Shown here piece by piece: positions 59,599 through 64,000 of a stretch of 64,000 nucleotides of DNA. The position numbers and the translations under genes were made by a program. The stretch comes from Gemmatimonadota bacterium. GTDB lineage: Bacteria > Latescibacterota > UBA2968. The DNA lies in the NCBI GenBank assembly GCA_026705765.1, contig JAPPAB010000055.1, forward strand, positions 1 to 64,000, read 5' to 3'. Below the pieces are notes generated by a model, which saw only the letters and a program-made list of their open reading frames with translations, ran no database searches and was not told the DNA's origin. The number at the start of each line of letters is the position of its first letter. Position 1 is the first letter of the stretch.

Positions 59599-61224
59599 AT
59601 GGCAAAGCAGATTGCCTATGGAATAGATGCTCGAGAGCGTATTCTCGACGGTGTAACGCTCTTGAGCAAGGCCGTGAAAGCCACGTTGGGACCTGCTGGA
59701 AGAAATGTGGTTGTCGCCAAATCCTGGGGATCCCCCACCGTGACAAAAGACGGCGTGACCGTAGCAAAAGAAATTGAACTCGAAGACGCTTACGAAAACA
59801 TGGGCGTACAGATGGTCAAAGAAGTCGCCTCCAAGACTTCTGACATTGCAGGCGACGGCACAACCACAGCGACCGTACTCGCCGAAGCGATTTTCCGTGA
59901 AGGCTTGCGCAATGTGACTGCCGGAGCCAACCCGATGGACCTCAAACGCGGCATCGACGCGGCTGTCGGAACCGTGGTCAAAGCACTGGGAGACCAGAGC
60001 CAGCCGGTAAAAGACCGCAACTCAATTGCACAGGTAGGGACAATTTCCGCCAACAGTGACAGCAGCATCGGCGAAATTATAGCCGATGCAATGGACAAAG
60101 TCGGCAAAGACGGCACAATCACAGTCGAAGAGGCCAAAAGCATCGAGACGACGCTGGATGTGGTTGAAGGGATGCAGTTTGACCGCGGTTATCTATCGCC
60201 CTATTTTGTGACCGATCAGGAAAACATGGAAGCCATACTGGAAGACGCGCTGATCCTTATTCACGAGGCAAAATTGTCAAACATGAACGACCTGTTGCCT
60301 CTCCTCGAAAAAGTCGCCGGTGCAGGCAAGCCGCTTCTGGTAATCGCCGAAGACGTCGAAGGTGAAGCCCTCGCCACTTTTGTCGTCAACAAAGTGCGCG
60401 GCACCCTCGCCGCCTGTGCGGTAAAAGCACCGGGATATGGCGACCGCCGCAAAGAAATGCTGGGTGATATCGCCGTCCTGACAGGTGGGCGCGTGATAAC
60501 GGAAGACCTCGGCATAAAACTCGAAAACGTCGAAATTAGCGACCTCGGGCAGGCCAAGCGCGTGGTAATCGACAAAGACAACACCACAATCGTAGAAGGC
60601 GTGGGATCCGTAGCTGATATTCAAGGGCGGACGAGTCAGATTCGTCGGCAGATAGAAGAGACCACCTCTGACTATGACCGCGAAAAACTCGAAGAGCGAT
60701 TGGCAAAATTGGCCGGCGGTGTGGCCGTCATCAACGTTGGTGCGGCAACCGAAACAGAAATGAAAGAAAAGAAAGCCCGCGTCGAAGACGCACTTCACTC
60801 CGTGCGCGCGGCTGTTGAAGAAGGCATCGTACCTGGCGGCGGAGTCGCTCTCCTGCGCAGCCTTGGCGCATTAGACGAAACGGACGTGCAGGGCGACCAG
60901 AGCACAGGTGTGGATATCGTGCGTCGCGCACTGCAAGCCCCCCTGCGTCAAATCGCCGATAATGCCGGCATAGAAGGCAGCCTCGTCGTGCAAAAAGTGA
61001 ACGAAGGCGAAGGCGCTTACGGGTTTAATGCACGCACCGAGCAATACGAAGACCTTGTAGATTCCGGTGTAATTGACCCCACAAAAGTGGTGCGCACTGC
61101 GATGGAAAATGCAGCGTCCATCGCGGGATTGTTATTGACAACCGAAGCCCTGGTGACAGATATCCCAGAAGAAAACGAAGGTGCAGCGCCCGCCCACGAC
61201 CCCCATCACGGGCACATGCACTAA
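59599..61224 (+). CDS. groEL: chaperonin GroEL
   Basis: 541 residues. Signatures include [19 protein letters not shown], and in the later half [15 protein letters not shown]. The C-terminus ends in a His-rich tail ([10 protein letters not shown]) in place of the usual Gly-Gly-Met repeats; such tails occur in some GroEL paralogues and can bind metal. Two-gene operon with groES; a terminator follows. Confidence 0.97.
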   Translation: MAKQIAYGIDARERILDGVTLLSKAVKATLGPAGRNVVVAKSWGSPTVTKDGVTVAKEIELEDAYENMGVQMVKEVASKTSDIAGDGTTTATVLAEAIFREGLRNVTAGANPMDLKRGIDAAVGTVVKALGDQSQPVKDRNSIAQVGTISANSDSSIGEIIADAMDKVGKDGTITVEEAKSIETTLDVVEGMQFDRGYLSPYFVTDQENMEAILEDALILIHEAKLSNMNDLLPLLEKVAGAGKPLLVIAEDVEGEALATFVVNKVRGTLAACAVKAPGYGDRRKEMLGDIAVLTGGRVITEDLGIKLENVEISDLGQAKRVVIDKDNTTIVEGVGSVADIQGRTSQIRRQIEETTSDYDREKLEERLAKLAGGVAVINVGAATETEMKEKKARVEDALHSVRAAVEEGIVPGGGVALLRSLGALDETDVQGDQSTGVDIVRRALQAPLRQIADNAGIEGSLVVQKVNEGEGAYGFNARTEQYEDLVDSGVIDPTKVVRTAMENAASIAGLLLTTEALVTDIPEENEGAAPAHDPHHGHMH

Positions 61225-61255
61225 ATCGAGCTGTCAAAATATGCTCAACCTCCAC

Positions 61256-61286
61256 AAAAGGCTGACTAATGGTCAGCCTTTTTTTT
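61256..61286 (+). terminator. rho-independent terminator after groEL
   Basis: AAAAGGCTGAC (61256-61266) pairs with GTCAGCCTTTT (61272-61282) and eight T run to 61286. Confidence 0.93.
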
Positions 61287-61294
61287 GTGTTTGG

Positions 61295-61323
61295 TTGAAT
61301 TTGTGGGCAGTTTTATCTATATT
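61295..61323 (+). promoter_or_regulatory. sigma70-like promoter of the H1-like gene
   Basis: TTGAAT (61295-61300), 17-base spacer, TATATT (61318-61323). Start of RNA near 61330, about 30 bases before the ATG; AAAGGAAAT precedes the start codon. Confidence 0.7.
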
Positions 61324-61360
61324 ATGCAAAGACTTAAACCAAATTTGACGAAAGGAAATT

Positions 61361-62518
61361 ATGGCAAAAGCGAAAACACAGACTGAAGAACCTCGGGAAA
61401 CTGAAGGCGCGACATCCACAGCAAAAAAGGCAAAACGTCCGTCAAAAAAGCAGGCAACCAAAAAAACAGCCAAAAAGCCAGCAAAGAAAGCGAACACCAG
61501 GTCTTCTACACCGCGTGTAACAAAAAAGCGATCGTCCAAAAAACCTGCGAAAAAGCAGCCATCTAAAAAAACAGCCAAAAAGCAAAAAGCAAAAAAACCT
61601 GTGCAAAAAGCAAAAAAACCTGCGAAAAAGGTCGAAAGGCCTGCCGCGCAGGAAGAGCGCACGGTAATCTCATCGCCGCCATCCAGACGGCGTAGAGAAG
61701 AGGAAAAGGCCGAAGCAAAAATTGTTGATCAAAATCAAAAAGCTGTAGAAGCCGCGCAAACGCCTCAAGAGACCCCAGAGAATGTGCAAACAGAAGAAAT
61801 GCAATGGGGGCGTCGAACAAGGCGGTCGGCTCCAATTGGCTGGGAAGATCACGCAGGCGTAAGCACACCTGCTCAACCCACGCGACGGCAGGACGCGAAT
61901 GCAGAAAGCCAACCCGTTGAAGCATCTGCGGAGCCAGAAACACCACCGCAAGCGCGAACTGAAACGCCTGCTCAGAACAAGCGCGAAGAACCCAAAAAAG
62001 AAGACACACGCAATGTGCAAGATACCCGCAAAGTGTCTCGTCCTCCTAAAGGACGCAATCAGAGCGACCAGAACAAACAGCGATCTTCAAAGCGCACAAG
62101 CGATCGCGGTCGCAATCGCAGCCAGAAACCCGATCAACCATCGAACAGATTGACACAAATATTGGCACAATCGTGGACCGAAGACAAAACCCGGCAATTT
62201 ATCAGCGAAGGTTTCCTCGGCAGTTTATCCCCCGAATTGGTCAACAATGGAACACGAGAACCCTTCCCGGACGCCGACGCGCTCAAAGAACCCCTGAAAA
62301 TGATCCGCAAGATTCTGGCCGATGAGTGTATGGTTGCCGACGATATCACAGATTTGATGTTGCTCGACGTAGTCATGAATGCCCTGTCAGACCGCATTGA
62401 CGTGTGTCGCCTACAGGCCGAGTCCAACGCACTATCGGATATAGACGCGATCTTAGAGTTGCGCTACAAAGCCGATCGGCGATTGATAGAAGCGGTAAAT
62501 GCCCTGAAGAACGCCTGA
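61361..62518 (+). CDS. histone H1-like Lys/Ala/Pro-rich protein with folded C-terminal domain
   Basis: 385 residues. Residues 1-100 are a low-complexity basic tail of K-K-P-A-K-K-type repeats, as in bacterial H1-like DNA-binding proteins. Residues ~100-250 are charged and disordered (E/Q/P/R-rich). Residues ~250-385 look like a helical domain with W-T-E-D-K-T-R-Q-F-I, L-L-D-V-V-M-N-A-L and a final L-R-Y-K-A-D-R-R-L-I-E-A-V. I do not recognise that domain. Nucleoid or RNA binding through the tail is inferred. Own promoter and terminator. Confidence 0.75.
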   Translation: MAKAKTQTEEPRETEGATSTAKKAKRPSKKQATKKTAKKPAKKANTRSSTPRVTKKRSSKKPAKKQPSKKTAKKQKAKKPVQKAKKPAKKVERPAAQEERTVISSPPSRRRREEEKAEAKIVDQNQKAVEAAQTPQETPENVQTEEMQWGRRTRRSAPIGWEDHAGVSTPAQPTRRQDANAESQPVEASAEPETPPQARTETPAQNKREEPKKEDTRNVQDTRKVSRPPKGRNQSDQNKQRSSKRTSDRGRNRSQKPDQPSNRLTQILAQSWTEDKTRQFISEGFLGSLSPELVNNGTREPFPDADALKEPLKMIRKILADECMVADDITDLMLLDVVMNALSDRIDVCRLQAESNALSDIDAILELRYKADRRLIEAVNALKNA

Positions 62519-62539
62519 AGCATATACCCGCCAATATTG

Positions 62540-62574
62540 AAAGCCCCGTCTGACAAAGGTCAAACGGGGCTTTT
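62540..62574 (+). terminator. rho-independent terminator after the H1-like gene
   Basis: AAAGCCCCGT (62540-62549) pairs with ACGGGGCTTT (62564-62573) around a 14-base loop; TTTT follows. Confidence 0.88.
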
Positions 62575-62592
62575 GTGTGAAGGAACGCAACG

Positions 62593-63846
62593 ATGACTTC
62601 AATAATTCGGGCAATTGAGAACAGTCTCAAGCCACTCGCCGCACGGGCGCTACTCACCTATGAACGCCTCGAATCGGGCGTTGCCTACCACCCCGGATCC
62701 GACGAAGTTCTCGCCTATCCGTACGACCTGTACGAACAATTGCGTCACAAAGACCCAATTCACCGCATGAGACTGATCGATTCATGGGCGATAAGCAGCT
62801 ATCGGGACGTGGATGCCATTTTGCGGGATCACGCGCGTTTTTCCAACCAGGGACTGCCCACCGATACCTATGTCCGCATCGGCCCTCTGGGCATGCTCGC
62901 CCTCGATCCCCCCGACCACACCCGGCTGCGCGCCCTGGTCTCCAGGGCATTCACCCCCAAATCCGTCGCAGCTCTTCAGCCCAAAGTCGAACAAATCGCC
63001 GACGACCTCCTGCACGCCATCGAAGGACAAACCCGCTTCGACCTGATGAACGCCTTCGCATTTCCCCTGCCGGTTATTGTCATCGCCCAAATGCTGGGGG
63101 TCCACACCGAGGACCTGAGCCGGTTCAAAGCGTGGTCAAATCTGATTTCACTCAGCATCGAACCGATCCTCGACGACGAAAACATCAAACGGGCGCGACA
63201 GGCCCGGGTGGAGTTGGAAGCGTACTTCGAGGAAATCATAGCGCAACGGCGGCGCAAACCACAGGCCGACCTGACCAGTGACCTCGTAGCCGCAGAAGAA
63301 GCGGGCGACCGCTTGACGCACGCAGAACTGGTGACAACCCTGATCCTCTTGCTCGTGGCCGGCAACGAAACAACGCGCAACCTGATCGGCAACGGCATGC
63401 TCGCCCTCCTGAAAAACCCCGACCAATTCCAGCGTCTCCGCCGCCAGCCCGCCTTGCTGGACCTGGCAATACACGAGTTCCTCAGATACGACCCACCCGT
63501 TCAGATGGACCGGCGCATCGCGCTTGAAGATGTGGAAATCCGCAACAAGCGAATCCGCGCAGGCCAACCCGTCATCTCCCTGATCGGCGCTGCAAACCGC
63601 GACCCCGCCGTGTTTTCCAATCCCAATACCCTGGACATAGGTCGAAAGAAAACGAGCCACCTCTCCTTCGGACGCGGCATCCATTACTGCCTGGGCGCGT
63701 CGCTTGCCGTAATGGAAGCCAAAGTAGCCTTTGCCGCCCTGCTAAAGCGATACGCCTCAATTCGACTAAGCGCCGAACCCGTGCGCCGGCACCAGATCAC
63801 CTTGCGTGGGCTAAACGAATTGTGGGTGGAGGTGGAAAAAAGTTAA
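62593..63846 (+). CDS. cytochrome P450
   Basis: 417 residues behind GAAGGAA. Soluble bacterial class I P450: I-helix A-G-N-E-T-T near 258-263, K-helix E-F-L-R (E-x-x-R), and the heme loop F-G-R-G-I-H-Y-C-L-G-A with Cys366 as axial ligand. No membrane anchor. Related P450s hydroxylate terpenoids, fatty acids or polyketides. No ferredoxin or ferredoxin reductase is adjacent, so redox partners and substrate are unknown. Confidence 0.93.
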   Translation: MTSIIRAIENSLKPLAARALLTYERLESGVAYHPGSDEVLAYPYDLYEQLRHKDPIHRMRLIDSWAISSYRDVDAILRDHARFSNQGLPTDTYVRIGPLGMLALDPPDHTRLRALVSRAFTPKSVAALQPKVEQIADDLLHAIEGQTRFDLMNAFAFPLPVIVIAQMLGVHTEDLSRFKAWSNLISLSIEPILDDENIKRARQARVELEAYFEEIIAQRRRKPQADLTSDLVAAEEAGDRLTHAELVTTLILLLVAGNETTRNLIGNGMLALLKNPDQFQRLRRQPALLDLAIHEFLRYDPPVQMDRRIALEDVEIRNKRIRAGQPVISLIGAANRDPAVFSNPNTLDIGRKKTSHLSFGRGIHYCLGASLAVMEAKVAFAALLKRYASIRLSAEPVRRHQITLRGLNELWVEVEKS

Positions 63847-63944
63847 AAGTAAGAAGGAAGAAGTTAGAAGGCCACCCAACCCCCAAAAGGCTGGTACTTC
63901 ATCTCACACTTCATACTGATTGGATTAAAATAAACGCAAAACAG

Positions 63945-63983
63945 GTGCATCCTGGCGGATGCAGTGCATCCCAGCGGATGCAC
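63945..63983. repeat. tandem copies of a small palindrome
   Basis: Two directly adjacent copies of GTGCATCC-N4-GGATGCA (63945-63963, loop TGGC; 63964-63983, loop CAGC), each able to form a 7-8-bp hairpin. The second is followed by TTTTCTT and could end transcription of the P450 gene. The window ends 17 bases later. Confidence 0.65.
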
Positions 63984-64000
63984 TTTTCTTATCTTCCTAT

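Noticed and set aside
1-64000. CRISPR arrays, insertion sequences, integrases, tRNA or rRNA genes
   Set aside because: Looked for regular direct repeats, transposase and integrase motifs, tRNA T-loops and conserved rRNA stretches by eye; none found.

Overview
The window looks like a chromosomal segment of an uncultured marine bacterium of the FCB superphylum, most like Latescibacterota. This is inferred from content, not from a marker-gene tree. The pointers are two GWxTD-domain proteins (one cut by the left edge), EF-hand/dockerin-like repeats on secreted proteins, a long Bacteroidetes-type SecA, Na+-based energetics (NQR plus a multisubunit Na+/H+ antiporter), a phytanoyl-CoA dioxygenase-family protein and HrcA/CIRCE control of groESL. 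I saw no tRNA, rRNA, CRISPR, insertion sequence or prophage.

Layout. 1-1.5 kb: end of a GWxTD protein, rsmD, and a small DUF5069 gene interrupted by an in-frame TGA that is followed at the right distance by a perfect SECIS-like hairpin; this is the most interesting object here. 1.5-9 kb (minus): an Fe(III)-type ABC transporter (binding protein, ATPase, double permease) followed closely by a family-8 polysaccharide lyase. 9-13 kb (minus): a secreted beta-propeller, a ceramidase-like protein and an epimerase. 13-24.5 kb: an MsbA-like exporter, a DASS carboxylate transporter, an M16 peptidase with an internal membrane segment, YggT, a Bcr/CflA efflux protein, a ROK kinase, a PhyH-like dioxygenase and an amidohydrolase. 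24.5-26.8 kb (minus): a TPR/GWxTD protein.

27-43.4 kb is a sodium bioenergetics island: nqrABCDEF, a CBS-domain protein, apbE (the flavin transferase that loads NqrB and NqrC), an NqrM-like assembly factor, a small membrane protein, and a ten-gene Mrp/Mnh-type antiporter operon in which MrpA is split and three NuoL/M/N-like subunits are encoded. The nqr, mnh and CBS transcription units each have an intrinsic-terminator-like hairpin in the leader, so attenuation or riboswitch control is plausible.

43.6-47.3 kb: an outer-membrane protein, uridine kinase, an enolase-superfamily protein and rlmH, with unusual hairpin-rich DNA downstream of rlmH. 47.3-59.2 kb is one long plus-strand operon: S55 peptidase, propeller protein, ribD reductase domain, ribE, ribBA, ribH, nusB, metallophosphoesterase, secA, rhodanese. 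59.2-64 kb: CIRCE-controlled groES-groEL, a histone-H1-like protein with a folded C-terminus, and a cytochrome P450.

Intergenic regions hold well-formed terminators and several structured elements that I could not assign. The strongest are three hairpins at 16.58-16.79 kb whose apical loops are mutually complementary over 10-11 bases.
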